From: Gammaproteobacteria bacterium
Lineage (GTDB): Bacteria > Pseudomonadota > Gammaproteobacteria > Magnimaribacterales > AG-339-G14
Length of the DNA stretch: 64,000 bases
NCBI GenBank assembly: GCA_019652555.1
Contig: BPAJ01000001.1
Span: 186,001-250,000, forward strand
Direction: 5' to 3'
Part shown: piece by piece, positions 54,947 to 64,000 of the stretch
Layout of the letters: each line of letters opens with the position of its first letter
Numbering within the stretch: the stretch's first letter is position 1
Translations under genes and position numbers: made by a program
The notes under the pieces: generated by a model
What the model was told of the DNA's origin: nothing
Database searches by the model: none
What the model saw: the letters and a program-made list of their open reading frames with translations, nothing else

Positions 54947-56503
54947 TTGGATTCCTCACAAAGTCAAAAGACTAAAACTTCTCTTAAGACTCTAGTTGTT
55001 TCATTTTGGACTTTTATTTCGAGAATATTTGGAGTTTTAAGAGACATAGCAACTACATATATTTTAGGAGCTGGAGTTGCTCACGATGTATTTGTGGTGA
55101 TGCTAAAAATACCCAACTTATTCAGAAGGCTGGTTGCTGAGGGTGCTTTTAGCCAAGCTTTCATTCCTGTCTTTACGGAATACAAGAATAATCAATCAAA
55201 GGAAGAGCTAAAGAAGCTAATAGATTTAACTTTTACTGCAATTTCATCATTGGTTTTATTCCTTTGTATTTTGTTCATGATTTTTGCTCCAATCGTGGTT
55301 TTTATTTTTGCTCCAGGGTTTTATTTTGATCCGGCGAAAAAAATTCTTGCGATAGAAGTCTTAAGAATTACTTTTCCTTATCTATTTTTTGTATCTTTGG
55401 TTGCTTTTTTTGGGGCCATATTGAATTCTTTTAGCTTTTTTTCCATCCCAGCTGCAACTCCTATTGCTTTTAATTTAAGCATTATTATTGGAGCAATATT
55501 TTTTACAGATTACTTCCAACTTCCGGTTTTGGCTATTGCTTGGGGAGTGTTTGCTGCAGGACTCATTCAATTTTTTATAAATATAATTCCTATCCTCAAA
55601 CTCAAGCTGTTTCCAAAATTAAAATTGGATTTTAATCATCCTGGATTAAAAAAAATTTCAATATTGATGCTTCCAGGAATTTTAAGTGGTGGAATAATTC
55701 AAATTAATATCCTTATAGATACAATTTTTGCATCCCTACTAAAAACCGGAAGTCCAACTTGGCTATATCTTTCAGATAGACTAATTCAATTACCTTTAGG
55801 AATTTTTGCTATTGCTGCAGCTACAGTTATTTTGCCCGCTTTATCAAATGCTGCTGCTCTAAAAAATGATTTGGAATTCAATGAAAAATTTAATTGGGCT
55901 TTAAAATTTATATTTATTGTAGGTATCCCGTCATCAGTTGGGCTTTATTTTTTAAGCTCGGAAATCATTAGCATTTTATTCTTGCGAGGTGAGTTTTCAA
56001 CTTCAGATGCTCTTATGACAAGTTATAGTCTAAAAGCATTTTGTTTTGGGTTGATTGCATTTATGGCTATAAAAATTCTCAATGTAGGTTTTTTTGCAAG
56101 ACAAGATCCCAAAACTCCAATGTATGTTGCTCTAGTATCCTTGATCCTTAATGTATTTTTTAATTGGCTTTTTGCTTTTAAGTTTGGTTATGGTCATATT
56201 GGTTTAGCAATTGGAAGTGTTATAGCTGCGATAGTTAGCTTTTTTATTTTGAGTTTTATACTTATAAAACGATCCATATTAACTCTAGAAGGAGATTCAG
56301 TGATTTTTCTTATGAAAATTATTATCAGTTCTTTAGGTTTATTTTTTGGACTTCTTGGCTTTCAAACATTATTTCCTAACTTTTCCGACTGGAGTTTGTT
56401 AGTTCAAATTTTTAATTTACTCTCCATCATTTTCTTTGGAGCATTTATATATTTTGGTTTAATGTTTGTACTCGGCTTAAGGATGAGTTTTTTTAAAAAT
56501 TAA
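54947..56503 (+). CDS. murJ: Lipid II flippase MurJ
   Basis: Moves lipid II across the inner membrane for peptidoglycan synthesis. 518 aa, about 14 helices; family segments SRIFGVLRDIATTYILGAG, NLFRRLVAEGAFSQAFIPVF and RLIQLPLGIFAIAAATVILP. TTG start two bases after msrB. Leads the conserved murJ-ribF-ileS-lspA-ispH run; rpsT, often divergent upstream, is not here. Confidence 0.95.
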   Translation: MDSSQSQKTKTSLKTLVVSFWTFISRIFGVLRDIATTYILGAGVAHDVFVVMLKIPNLFRRLVAEGAFSQAFIPVFTEYKNNQSKEELKKLIDLTFTAISSLVLFLCILFMIFAPIVVFIFAPGFYFDPAKKILAIEVLRITFPYLFFVSLVAFFGAILNSFSFFSIPAATPIAFNLSIIIGAIFFTDYFQLPVLAIAWGVFAAGLIQFFINIIPILKLKLFPKLKLDFNHPGLKKISILMLPGILSGGIIQINILIDTIFASLLKTGSPTWLYLSDRLIQLPLGIFAIAAATVILPALSNAAALKNDLEFNEKFNWALKFIFIVGIPSSVGLYFLSSEIISILFLRGEFSTSDALMTSYSLKAFCFGLIAFMAIKILNVGFFARQDPKTPMYVALVSLILNVFFNWLFAFKFGYGHIGLAIGSVIAAIVSFFILSFILIKRSILTLEGDSVIFLMKIIISSLGLFFGLLGFQTLFPNFSDWSLLVQIFNLLSIIFFGAFIYFGLMFVLGLRMSFFKN

Positions 56504-57460
56504 ATGTATTTGATAAGAGGATTAAAAAACTTATCGCTATTCAATGAGAGATTTAGCGAAGAACAACTCGTAGTTACTATTGGGAACTTTGATGGCCTCC
56601 ATAAAGGCCATAAAAAAATTATTCAGGAAATGAAAAATATTTCTCAAAATTCTAGTGCTAAAACAATGGTGATATTTACTGAACCTCATGCAAAGGAATT
56701 CTTTTCTATGGATAAAAACATCATGGAGCAGCCAGCAAGAATCTCCCCTTGGCGTGACAAGTTTAAAAATTTGGAAAATGAAAATATAGATTTTGCCTTT
56801 TTCTTAAAATTCAATAAGTCTCTTCAAACAATGAGTCCAGAAATATTTATTGAGAAAGTTTTAGGACCATTAAATATTAGCAATTTAATGATAGGAGATG
56901 ACTTTAGATTTGGACAGGATAGAAAAGGGGATTTTTTGATGCTTAAAGATTGGAGTAAGAGTCAGGGTATTTCATTGTCAAAATTACCTACTTTTTCAAT
57001 TGATAACCGTCGCGTTAGTAGTACTTGGATTAGAGAGACACTATCTTTGAGTGATTTTTCGACAACAAAGAAATTATTGGGCAGACCTTACTCCTTTGAG
57101 GGGAAAGTTGTTCATGGAAACAGATTGGGGAGATCAATAGGATTCCCAACCGCAAATATATGGCTTCCGAAAAATAATTTGCCTATAAAAGGAGTGTTCT
57201 CTGTAAAGATTTCAATAGATGTGTCAGAATTTGAGGGTATTGCCAATATTGGAATCAGACCTACGGTTGGAGGCACCTCTCCAGTACTAGAAGTAAATAT
57301 TTTTGATTTTAAAAAAGAAATATATGGAAAGCGTATAAAAGTAGAATTCGTTAAAAAAATAAGAGATGAAAAAAAGTTCGATAGCCTTGATGATCTAAAA
57401 AAACAAATTGCAAAAGACGTAAATACTGCCAAAGAACAATTACTTGATGAAAAAAATTAA
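56504..57460 (+). CDS. ribF: Bifunctional riboflavin kinase/FAD synthetase
   Basis: Makes FMN and FAD. N-terminal FAD synthetase domain: TIGNFDGLHKGH and IGDDFRFGQDRKGDF; C-terminal kinase domain: GKVVHGNRLGRSIGFPTAN and EVNIFDF. 318 aa. Starts at the base after the murJ stop and overlaps ileS. Confidence 0.95.
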   Translation: MYLIRGLKNLSLFNERFSEEQLVVTIGNFDGLHKGHKKIIQEMKNISQNSSAKTMVIFTEPHAKEFFSMDKNIMEQPARISPWRDKFKNLENENIDFAFFLKFNKSLQTMSPEIFIEKVLGPLNISNLMIGDDFRFGQDRKGDFLMLKDWSKSQGISLSKLPTFSIDNRRVSSTWIRETLSLSDFSTTKKLLGRPYSFEGKVVHGNRLGRSIGFPTANIWLPKNNLPIKGVFSVKISIDVSEFEGIANIGIRPTVGGTSPVLEVNIFDFKKEIYGKRIKVEFVKKIRDEKKFDSLDDLKKQIAKDVNTAKEQLLDEKN

Positions 57461-60221
57461 AGATACTTTAAATCTGCCTAAAACAGGATTTTCCATGAAA
57501 GCCAATTTGGCTCAGAAAGAGCCAGAGATGATTAAGTATTGGGAAGAAATTAAGCTTTATGATTTGCTGCAAAGTAAAAATAAAGATGGACCAAATTTTT
57601 TATTACACGACGGACCACCTTATGCAAATGGTCCGATTCATCTTGGAACTACAAATAATAAGGTACTTAAAGATATCATTATTAAATTTAAACAACTTCA
57701 AGGGTTCAACTCTCCATACATTCCAGGCTGGGATTGTCATGGGCTTCCAATCGAATTGAATGTTGAAAAAAAGATTGGAAAGGTAAATGTTGAAGTTCCC
57801 GCTGATAAATTTAGAGAAGAGTGTCGAGAATACGCTAACCAACAAATTGCCATTCAAAGGAATGATTTTAAAAGGCTTGGGATTCAAGCGGATTGGAAAA
57901 ATCCTTACAAAACCATGTCTTTTGATTATGAGGCGAATACCATCAGAGCGCTTGGCAAAATAATCGAAGCCAATCATTTAGTAAGAGGAGAAAAACCTGT
58001 CTACTGGTGTTCAGAATGCAAGTCCGCACTTGCTGAAGCTGAAGTTGAATATTATGACAAAGAATCTAAAGCGATAGATTTCCTCTTTCCAATGCAAAAG
58101 GAAGTTCTTGAAAATTTACTTTCATTAGAAATTAATTCTCCAACTTTTGCTGCATCATGGACTACTACTCCTTGGACAATTCCAAGCAACCAAGCAATCT
58201 CTTTCAATCCTGAGTTTCAATATGAATTAATAGAATTTGAACATGAAAAAAATCTAATAGCTGTATTAGTTGCTTCAACTTTAAAGGAAAGAACTTTAGA
58301 GAGAATAGATGTTGGTTCACACAATGTTTTAGGTAAGTTACCTGGAAGTGCATTAAACGAAATCGAAGCAAATCATCCTTTTTTAAAGAGACGATCTTTA
58401 TTTATTTCTGGAACGCATGTAACCGATGAAATGGGAACAGGACTTGTTCATACAGCTCCTGCTCACGGTATGGATGATTATCATGCTTGCTTAGGTAAAG
58501 ACTTAGATTTTCGGAGTCCGGTTGATGAAAAGGGTGAATTTATCAAAAGCCAAGAATTTGTTGGCGGACTAAATTTAGAGGAGGCAAATAATAAAATTAT
58601 TGAATTATTAGCTGAAAAATCTTTATTGCTTAGTAAAAGTACTTATAGACATAGTTTTCCAAATTGTTGGCGTCATAAAATTCCTGTTTTTTTTAGAGCA
58701 ACACCTCAATGGTTTATTTCCATGGAAAAGAACTTCCTTTTGCAAAACTCTGAAGAAAAAATAAATGAGATCAATTGGCTTCCAGAGTGGGGAAAATCAA
58801 GAATTGAAGGAATGATGCAAGAAAGACCAGATTGGTGTATTTCAAGACAACGCTCTTGGGGGGTACCGCTTCCTTTGTTCACAAATAAAGAAACTGGAGA
58901 ACTTCATCCTAAAACTCTTGAAATTATAGAAAAAGTTGCAAAAGAGGTAGAAAAAATAGGCATCCAAGCTTGGTATGATATGGAACCAAGTTCGTTAATT
59001 GATGACTATGAATTATATGAAAAATCTTCTGATATCTTGGACGTCTGGTTTGACTCTGGCGTAACTCATCATTGTGTTTTAGAACAAAGAGAAAACTTAT
59101 CTTATCCTGCTGATCTATATTTAGAAGGTTCAGATCAACACAGGGGGTGGTTTCAGTCTTCTTTATTGACTGGCATGGCTATTAATAACGAGGCTCCGTA
59201 TAGATCAGTTCTCACACACGGATTTGTAGTTGATGGCGAAGGAAAAAAACAATCCAAATCTCTGGGTAATACTGTCTCACCTCAATCAGTCTGGAACAAG
59301 AAAGGAGCTGATATTCTGAGGGCATGGGTAGCTTCATCAGATTTTAGAAATGAAATTTATTTTTCAGATGAAATCCTCGATAGAACCGCGGATTCTTACA
59401 GAAGAATCAGAAATACGATTAGATTTTTGTTATCTAATTTATATGATTTTGATCATCAGCAAGAAGTAAGTTTAGATTCAAGAGTGGAAATAGATATATG
59501 GATTCTTAAAGAGGCTGAAAAACTCCAAAATGAAATTATTGAAGATTATTCTAATTATGAGTTTCATTTGGTTTATCAAAAAATTCTAAATTTTTGTACC
59601 AACGAATTGGGTAGTTTTTATCTAGATATTCTCAAAGACAGACTCTATACCTCAAAAAAATCTGGTATTGCCAGAATTTCAGCGCAAGCAACAATAAAAA
59701 GCCTTTTGGATAAATTATTGTTGTGGATTGCACCAATTTTAAGTTTCACTGCAGAAGAGGCTTTCAGAGAGTTCTACAAAGACAAAAAGTCTATTTTTCT
59801 AGAAAGTTTTTCATCAGCTCAAGAAGATATATCCCTAACTTTAGACGAAGATTCTTGGAAAGTGTTAAATGAAATAAAAATTGAAGCAAATAAACTTTTA
59901 GAGGAAAAAAGAAATGATGGAATTATTGGTTCTTCCTTAGACGCTGAAGTAAAAATCTTCTGTAACTCTGAGACCTTTTTAAGACTGAGCCCTTGTATTG
60001 ATGAGTTGAAATTTCTTTTAATTGTTTCAGACGCTTCCTTGGAGGTTGCCGATGACGATGGTCAATCTTCTATTTCAATTGAAGTAAAATCCTCCGATAA
60101 AGAAAAATGTGATCGTTGCTGGCATCATACGGGTAATCTCAAAAAGATTTTAGATTCAAGTCTATGCCCAAGGTGTATAGAAAACGTTGAGGGCGAGGGT
60201 GAAAAAAGAAAGTTTTTTTAA
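57447..60221 (+). CDS. ileS: Isoleucyl-tRNA synthetase
   Basis: Class I synthetase. HIGH-type motif HLGT near residue 66, KMSKS-type motif KQSKSLGN near residue 606, editing domain with [12 protein letters not shown], catalytic WDCHGLPIE and QRSWGVPLP, and a C-terminal zinc site (CDRCWHH, CPRC). 924 aa. ATG at 57447 preferred over the TTG just before it. Its end overlaps lspA. Confidence 0.97.
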   Translation: MKKIKDTLNLPKTGFSMKANLAQKEPEMIKYWEEIKLYDLLQSKNKDGPNFLLHDGPPYANGPIHLGTTNNKVLKDIIIKFKQLQGFNSPYIPGWDCHGLPIELNVEKKIGKVNVEVPADKFREECREYANQQIAIQRNDFKRLGIQADWKNPYKTMSFDYEANTIRALGKIIEANHLVRGEKPVYWCSECKSALAEAEVEYYDKESKAIDFLFPMQKEVLENLLSLEINSPTFAASWTTTPWTIPSNQAISFNPEFQYELIEFEHEKNLIAVLVASTLKERTLERIDVGSHNVLGKLPGSALNEIEANHPFLKRRSLFISGTHVTDEMGTGLVHTAPAHGMDDYHACLGKDLDFRSPVDEKGEFIKSQEFVGGLNLEEANNKIIELLAEKSLLLSKSTYRHSFPNCWRHKIPVFFRATPQWFISMEKNFLLQNSEEKINEINWLPEWGKSRIEGMMQERPDWCISRQRSWGVPLPLFTNKETGELHPKTLEIIEKVAKEVEKIGIQAWYDMEPSSLIDDYELYEKSSDILDVWFDSGVTHHCVLEQRENLSYPADLYLEGSDQHRGWFQSSLLTGMAINNEAPYRSVLTHGFVVDGEGKKQSKSLGNTVSPQSVWNKKGADILRAWVASSDFRNEIYFSDEILDRTADSYRRIRNTIRFLLSNLYDFDHQQEVSLDSRVEIDIWILKEAEKLQNEIIEDYSNYEFHLVYQKILNFCTNELGSFYLDILKDRLYTSKKSGIARISAQATIKSLLDKLLLWIAPILSFTAEEAFREFYKDKKSIFLESFSSAQEDISLTLDEDSWKVLNEIKIEANKLLEEKRNDGIIGSSLDAEVKIFCNSETFLRLSPCIDELKFLLIVSDASLEVADDDGQSSISIEVKSSDKEKCDRCWHHTGNLKKILDSSLCPRCIENVEGEGEKRKFF

Positions 60222-60702
60222 AACACAAAAATTATTCTTTCTGACTGCATTAATTATTTCTTTGGTCTTTTTTGATCAATTCTCAAAATACTTAATTGAG
60301 GCAAACTTTAATCTTTATGAGTCTACAAACATAATTCCGTTCTTAAACTTTACTTTTATAAAAAATTTTGGCGGCGCTTTTAATTTATTTAACGATGCTT
60401 CTCTTAACTTAGGATTGATATTTATTTTGTTAGTTTCTTTAATTTGTTTTTATCTTCTTTTGGCAATTTTTACCAATCTTGTATTCAAAGAAATTCTTTT
60501 CAAAGAGAGGCTTTTTTGGAGCCTTATTCTTGCTGGTGGCTTGGGAAATCTTTTAGATCGAATCACAAGAGGCTATGTTGTAGATTTTATTGATATAACA
60601 TTTAATCCATATGTATTTAATTTAGCTGACTGCTTTGTGACATTAGGTATAATTTTTTTATTGTTTGATTCCTTTTTTGTGCATAAATCTGATGCAGAGT
60701 AA
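60199..60702 (+). CDS. lspA: Lipoprotein signal peptidase
   Basis: Aspartic peptidase that cleaves prolipoprotein signals such as those of Pal, BamB and BamC here. Four helices; catalytic Asp residues in [20 protein letters not shown] and FNLADCF. I chose GTG at 60199, which has a GAGGG ribosome site 6 bases upstream; TTG at 60187 is the alternative. 167 aa. Followed directly by ispH; the fkpB gene usual between them is missing. Confidence 0.93.
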   Translation: MKKESFFKTQKLFFLTALIISLVFFDQFSKYLIEANFNLYESTNIIPFLNFTFIKNFGGAFNLFNDASLNLGLIFILLVSLICFYLLLAIFTNLVFKEILFKERLFWSLILAGGLGNLLDRITRGYVVDFIDITFNPYVFNLADCFVTLGIIFLLFDSFFVHKSDAE

Positions 60703-61633
60703 GACCATAAAGCTAGCTAATCCTAGAGGCTTTTGTGCCGGGGTAGATAGGGCAATAGATATCGTAAATATTGCTTTGGATAAGTTTGGACCTCCTGTTT
60801 ATGTAAGGCATGAAGTTGTTCACAATCGAAAAGTTGTGCAAGACCTAAAAATTCGTGGAGCTAGATTTGTTGATAATCTTGATGAGGTTCCAGAAGGATC
60901 TGTCACAATATTTTCAGCTCATGGGGTATCTGAAAAAGTAGAATCGCAAGCAAAAAAATATAATTTAAATTTTTTTGACGCTACTTGCCCACTTGTTACT
61001 AAAGTACATATGGAAGTCATTAAATATGCTCAACAAGGAAGAGACGTCATCATGATTGGACATAAAAATCATCCTGAAGTTGAGGGAACTCTTGGCAGGT
61101 TTCCAAGTGAAAGTTCAGGAAAAATATATCTCGTTGAAGATGAAAAGGATGCTCAAAATTTAAATATTTCTCAGCCCTCTAATTTGGCTTTAGTAACTCA
61201 GACAACTCTTTCGGTAGATGACACGAAGCAGATCATTGAAATACTCAAAAAAAGATTTCCCAAAATAAAATCACCAAATGCAGATGATATTTGTTATGCA
61301 ACACAAAATAGACAAGATGCTGTAAAGCAGCTTGCTTTAGAGACAGACTTTATAATTGTTGTTGGTTCCGAAAATAGCTCAAATTCAAATCGATTGAAGG
61401 AACTAGCAGAACTCATGGGAACGGAATCATGCTTGGTAGACCATGTTTCGCAACTTTCTGAAGACTCTTTGAAAAACATTAGTAAATTAGGAATCACATC
61501 AGGAGCTTCAGCTCCTGAAGAACTCGTCAAAGAAATAATTTCTTATTGCAAAGGTTTTGGGTTTTCTATAGTTGAAGAAATCCAAGGCCTTAAAGAAAAT
61601 ATATCCTTCAAACTTCCAAAAGAGCTTAGATGA
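60692..61633 (+). CDS. ispH: 4-hydroxy-3-methylbut-2-enyl diphosphate reductase
   Basis: Last MEP-pathway enzyme, a [4Fe-4S] protein. Cluster cysteines in [23 protein letters not shown] and [10 protein letters not shown]; substrate motifs [25 protein letters not shown] and [14 protein letters not shown] at 60692 fits the family N-terminus and overlaps lspA by 11 bases. 313 aa. Confidence 0.96.
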   Translation: MQSKTIKLANPRGFCAGVDRAIDIVNIALDKFGPPVYVRHEVVHNRKVVQDLKIRGARFVDNLDEVPEGSVTIFSAHGVSEKVESQAKKYNLNFFDATCPLVTKVHMEVIKYAQQGRDVIMIGHKNHPEVEGTLGRFPSESSGKIYLVEDEKDAQNLNISQPSNLALVTQTTLSVDDTKQIIEILKKRFPKIKSPNADDICYATQNRQDAVKQLALETDFIIVVGSENSSNSNRLKELAELMGTESCLVDHVSQLSEDSLKNISKLGITSGASAPEELVKEIISYCKGFGFSIVEEIQGLKENISFKLPKELR

Positions 61634-62871
61634 GAAGTGACATAGCAATTATCGGAGCTGGTATCGCTGGCATAACAACAGCATACGCACTTGCTAAAAA
61701 AGGTCACAAAGTTACTTTAATTGATTCCAGAAGATATCCTGCAATGGCAACTAGTTATGCTAATGGAGGTCAACTAAGTGCGAGTAATTCCGAAACTTGG
61801 AATACTACAAAAAACATACTTAACGGAATTAAGTGGATGTTCAAGAAAGATGCACCGCTTCTTTTTAATCCTTCGCCTAGTATTCAAAAATATAAGTGGA
61901 TGATTGGTTTTCTTTTAGCTACATTTAATGGCAAACATAAATCTAATACCCAGCAAACTATCGAGTTAGCCAAAAGAGCCAGAGAAATATACTTTGATAT
62001 AGCAGACTCTGAAGGCATTAAGTTTGATCTTTTAAAGAAAGGTATTCTTCATTTTTATAATGACGAAAAAGAATTTAGTTCTGCAGCAGACAAAGCTTCT
62101 TGGCTAGATCAGGAAGGCATGGAATGGGAGGCTTTATCTTTGGATGAAATTGAAGATTTGGAACCTGCATTCAAGTCTGCGAGCAACGAAAAGAAAATAG
62201 TCGGGGGAATTTATACAAAATCCGATGCAAGTGGTGATATCCATAAATTTTGTACTAACATGATTAAAACCCTGGAAGAAAAATATGGTGTGGAAACTTT
62301 TTTTAATACCGAAATAGAAACAATCTACAAGGACAAAGATAAAGTAATTCTTTCTGCGACAGATCAAGCCAATTCAAAAGGATATGTTTTCGATCAAGTG
62401 GCAGTTTGTGCTGGCGTTGAAACTCAAAAGTTTGCAGATATATTAGGTGATGGCATGAGGGTTTATCCTGTCAAAGGTTATAGTGTGACGATCTATCTCG
62501 ACGACATGATTTCTCAACAAGCTGCACCTCAGGTTTCTTTATTGGATGATCCAGTAAAAATTGTTTCCAGCAGGCTTGGTAATAGACTTAGGGTTGCAGG
62601 AACTGCAGAATTGGCTGGGAAAAATAAAGATATCAGACAAGATAGAATTCGTCCTTTGCTTAATTGGGTAAGAGAATATTTTCCTTCTGTAAGCACGGAA
62701 AACTATACGCCCTGGGCTGGTTTGAGACCTATGACACCTGACATGATGCCTTTAATATTTGAGAGTAAAGTTAAGGGTATATTTTACAATACGGGACATG
62801 GTCACTTAGGTTGGACTTTAGGCGCAGCTACTGGCGAAATATTGGCTGAAAAGATGGGAAATGATCAATAA
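61630..62871 (+). CDS. dadA: D-amino-acid dehydrogenase DadA
   Basis: FAD enzyme that deaminates D-amino acids, mainly D-alanine, at the membrane. FAD motif AIIGAGIAGITTAYALAKKG, the YPAMATSYANGGQLSASNSETW segment and C-terminal PWAGLRPMTPDMMP and TGHGHLGWTLG are characteristic. 413 aa. Overlaps ispH by ATGA and ampD by 11 bases. Confidence 0.92.
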   Translation: MRSDIAIIGAGIAGITTAYALAKKGHKVTLIDSRRYPAMATSYANGGQLSASNSETWNTTKNILNGIKWMFKKDAPLLFNPSPSIQKYKWMIGFLLATFNGKHKSNTQQTIELAKRAREIYFDIADSEGIKFDLLKKGILHFYNDEKEFSSAADKASWLDQEGMEWEALSLDEIEDLEPAFKSASNEKKIVGGIYTKSDASGDIHKFCTNMIKTLEEKYGVETFFNTEIETIYKDKDKVILSATDQANSKGYVFDQVAVCAGVETQKFADILGDGMRVYPVKGYSVTIYLDDMISQQAAPQVSLLDDPVKIVSSRLGNRLRVAGTAELAGKNKDIRQDRIRPLLNWVREYFPSVSTENYTPWAGLRPMTPDMMPLIFESKVKGIFYNTGHGHLGWTLGAATGEILAEKMGNDQ

Positions 62872-63391
62872 AGAAGGTTGGCTTACAAAAGCGGAAAAAC
62901 ATATATCTCCAAACTTTGATCAAAGACCAAAAAATTCTGAGATAAAACTAATCGTTATTCACAACATTAGCTTGCCCCCAGAAAACTTTGCGCCTGAAAA
63001 TGTCAAAAAATTCTTCAAAAACGAACTTGATTTCGAGTCTCATGAGTTTTTTCATGAGATAAGAGGCCTAAAAGTATCTAGCCACTTTGTAATTGATCGA
63101 ACAGGGAAAATTTATCAATTCGTTTCGGTTTATGACAGGGCATGGCACGCTGGCGCATCTTCTTTTAAAAACCAAGAAAATTGTAATGATTTTTCATTAG
63201 GCATTGAACTTATTGGCAGTGACAATGCTCCCTTTGAAGATAATCAATATGATTCTTTAAATAAGCTTATTGAAATTCTTTGCAGTTCTTTTCCGGAGAT
63301 AAAAAAAGAGAATATCGTAGGCCATTCTGAAATAGCACCAGACAGAAAGACTGACCCAGGACCCTTTTTTGATTGGTCGAAGATAAGATAA
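62861..63391 (+). CDS. ampD: 1,6-anhydro-N-acetylmuramyl-L-alanine amidase AmpD
   Basis: Cytoplasmic zinc amidase of peptidoglycan recycling. Zinc ligands H34 (VIHNISLPP), H155 (VGHSEIAP) and D165 (RKTDPGP); catalytic-site SSHFVIDRTGKIYQFV and AWHAGASSF. 176 aa, no signal peptide. The AmpG-like permease begins 0.5 kb downstream, fitting a recycling cluster. Confidence 0.95.
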   Translation: MINKEGWLTKAEKHISPNFDQRPKNSEIKLIVIHNISLPPENFAPENVKKFFKNELDFESHEFFHEIRGLKVSSHFVIDRTGKIYQFVSVYDRAWHAGASSFKNQENCNDFSLGIELIGSDNAPFEDNQYDSLNKLIEILCSSFPEIKKENIVGHSEIAPDRKTDPGPFFDWSKIR

Positions 63392-63400
63392 AATAGCTTT

Positions 63401-63883
63401 ATGCCATCTTTTGATATTGAATCCAAAATTGATAACCATGAGTTATCAAATGCAATAGACCAAACTAATAGAATTATCACTAATAGATACGACCTTAAAG
63501 ATGCAAACGCCAATGTGTCTTTGCAAGAGAACGAAATTAAAGTTTCTGCTAATGAGTCCTTTCAATTGGATCAAATTATCCCAATTCTCAAAGAAAATTT
63601 AAGTAAACGTAAAATTGATTTAAAAAGTTTAAAAATAGGCGAGACTCAAGAAGCCAACAATTCAGCCTCACTAAATATTGAACTTGTTCAAGGTATTTCG
63701 AGTGAAATAGGAAAAGAAATTAATGCACTTATAAAATCAAAAAAAATGAAAGTACAGAGCTCTATTCAAGGAGACTCCGTAAGAGTTTCTGGAAAGAAAA
63801 GAGATGATCTTCAAGCTGTAATCACATTAATAAAAGAACAAAACTTCAATATTCCTCTTCAATTTCAAAATTTTAGAGACTAA
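63401..63883 (+). CDS. yajQ: YajQ-family nucleotide-binding protein
   Basis: Small two-domain protein (160 aa) with MPSFDIESKIDNHELSNAIDQ at the N-terminus and RVSGKKRDDLQAVI near the C-terminus. A Xanthomonas member binds cyclic di-GMP; other members bind nucleotides or have unknown ligands. The role here is unknown. Confidence 0.93.
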   Translation: MPSFDIESKIDNHELSNAIDQTNRIITNRYDLKDANANVSLQENEIKVSANESFQLDQIIPILKENLSKRKIDLKSLKIGETQEANNSASLNIELVQGISSEIGKEINALIKSKKMKVQSSIQGDSVRVSGKKRDDLQAVITLIKEQNFNIPLQFQNFRD

Positions 63884-63886
63884 AAA

Positions 63887-64000
63887 ATGACTTTTATAGA
63901 TTCTTTGAGGAATTATTTAAGTCCTCAAATTTTAGTAATTTTATGCTTGGGTTTCATTTCTGGGGTCCCTTATGGGGTCCTAATGGATCCCTTGAACTAC
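63887..64000 (+). CDS. Start of an MFS permease, AmpG-like (3' end outside window)
   Basis: Only the first 38 residues are visible: a short hydrophilic lead, then a first transmembrane segment ending LGFISGVPYGVLMDP, which resembles the LGFxSGLP motif of AmpG muropeptide permeases. It is three bases after yajQ and close to ampD. The AmpG call is tentative because most of the gene is missing. Confidence 0.55.
   Translation, partial: MTFIDSLRNYLSPQILVILCLGFISGVPYGVLMDPLNY

Noticed and set aside
1-64000. CRISPR array, prophage, toxin-antitoxin or restriction system
   Set aside because: No spaced direct repeats, phage structural genes or paired small toxin/antitoxin frames were found; nearly all DNA is accounted for by housekeeping genes.

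Overview
The window is a dense, AT-rich bacterial chromosome segment (A+T roughly two thirds by eye) with about 69 protein genes, one tRNA and almost no intergenic DNA. Gene content and order are gammaproteobacterial: dnaB-alr, pyrG-kdsA-eno-ftsB-ispD-ispF-surE-pcm, aspS-yebC-ybgC-tolQRAB-pal-cpoB, dapA-bamC-purC, ndk-rodZ-ispG-hisS-yfgM-bamB-der, sdhCDAB-sucCD and murJ-ribF-ileS-lspA-ispH. The AT bias, very short spacers, stop/start overlaps and many genes missing from otherwise conserved blocks suggest a streamlined marine gammaproteobacterium of the SAR86 type. That placement is inference; no 16S gene is present.

Layout. 1-3.5 kb: replicative helicase (cut by the left edge), alanine racemase and a di-iron protein of unknown substrate. 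3.6-10.2 kb: pyrG, kdsA, eno and ftsB, each with a one-base reading-frame break, then isoprenoid (ispD, ispF) and repair/maintenance genes. 10.2-13.4 kb: ferredoxin, pncC, recA behind a clear LexA box, and a proline-tRNA ligase without its editing insertion. 13.4-21.3 kb: aspS, yebC, a small PD-(D/E)XK nuclease where ruvC normally lies, and the complete Tol-Pal operon. 21.3-27.7 kb: tRNA-Lys, fluoride channel, HIT protein, BepA/PerM/Bcp, dapA-bamC-purC. 27.7-32.6 kb (minus strand): a 2-oxoacid:ferredoxin oxidoreductase operon with a GltD-like Fe-S flavoprotein. 32.7-35.7 kb: a reduced ISC iron-sulfur operon containing a ferredoxin-IscA fusion. 35.7-42.1 kb: rodZ to der. 42.1-47.5 kb: sdhCDAB-sucCD with no sucAB. 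47.5-51.7 kb (minus strand): accessory genes (alpha-glucosidase, MDR reductase, TusA, MATE pump). 51.8-64 kb: acyltransferase, pdxB, desaturase, msrB, murJ to ispH, then dadA-ampD-yajQ and the start of an AmpG-like permease.

How parts fit together. The absence of sucAB between sdhB and sucC, together with a KorAB-type enzyme in the same window, suggests that oxoglutarate is oxidised through ferredoxin in this TCA cycle. The KOR operon carries many Fe-S clusters and is divergent from the ISC assembly operon; their shared spacer contains a minus-strand promoter and three copies of an AAGGTACA box, suggesting joint control. The ISC operon lacks hscBA and iscR, has fdx fused to iscA, and its IscU has a changed HscA-recognition motif.

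No insertion sequence, prophage, CRISPR array or rRNA was seen, and no stretch longer than about 170 bases lacks a gene.
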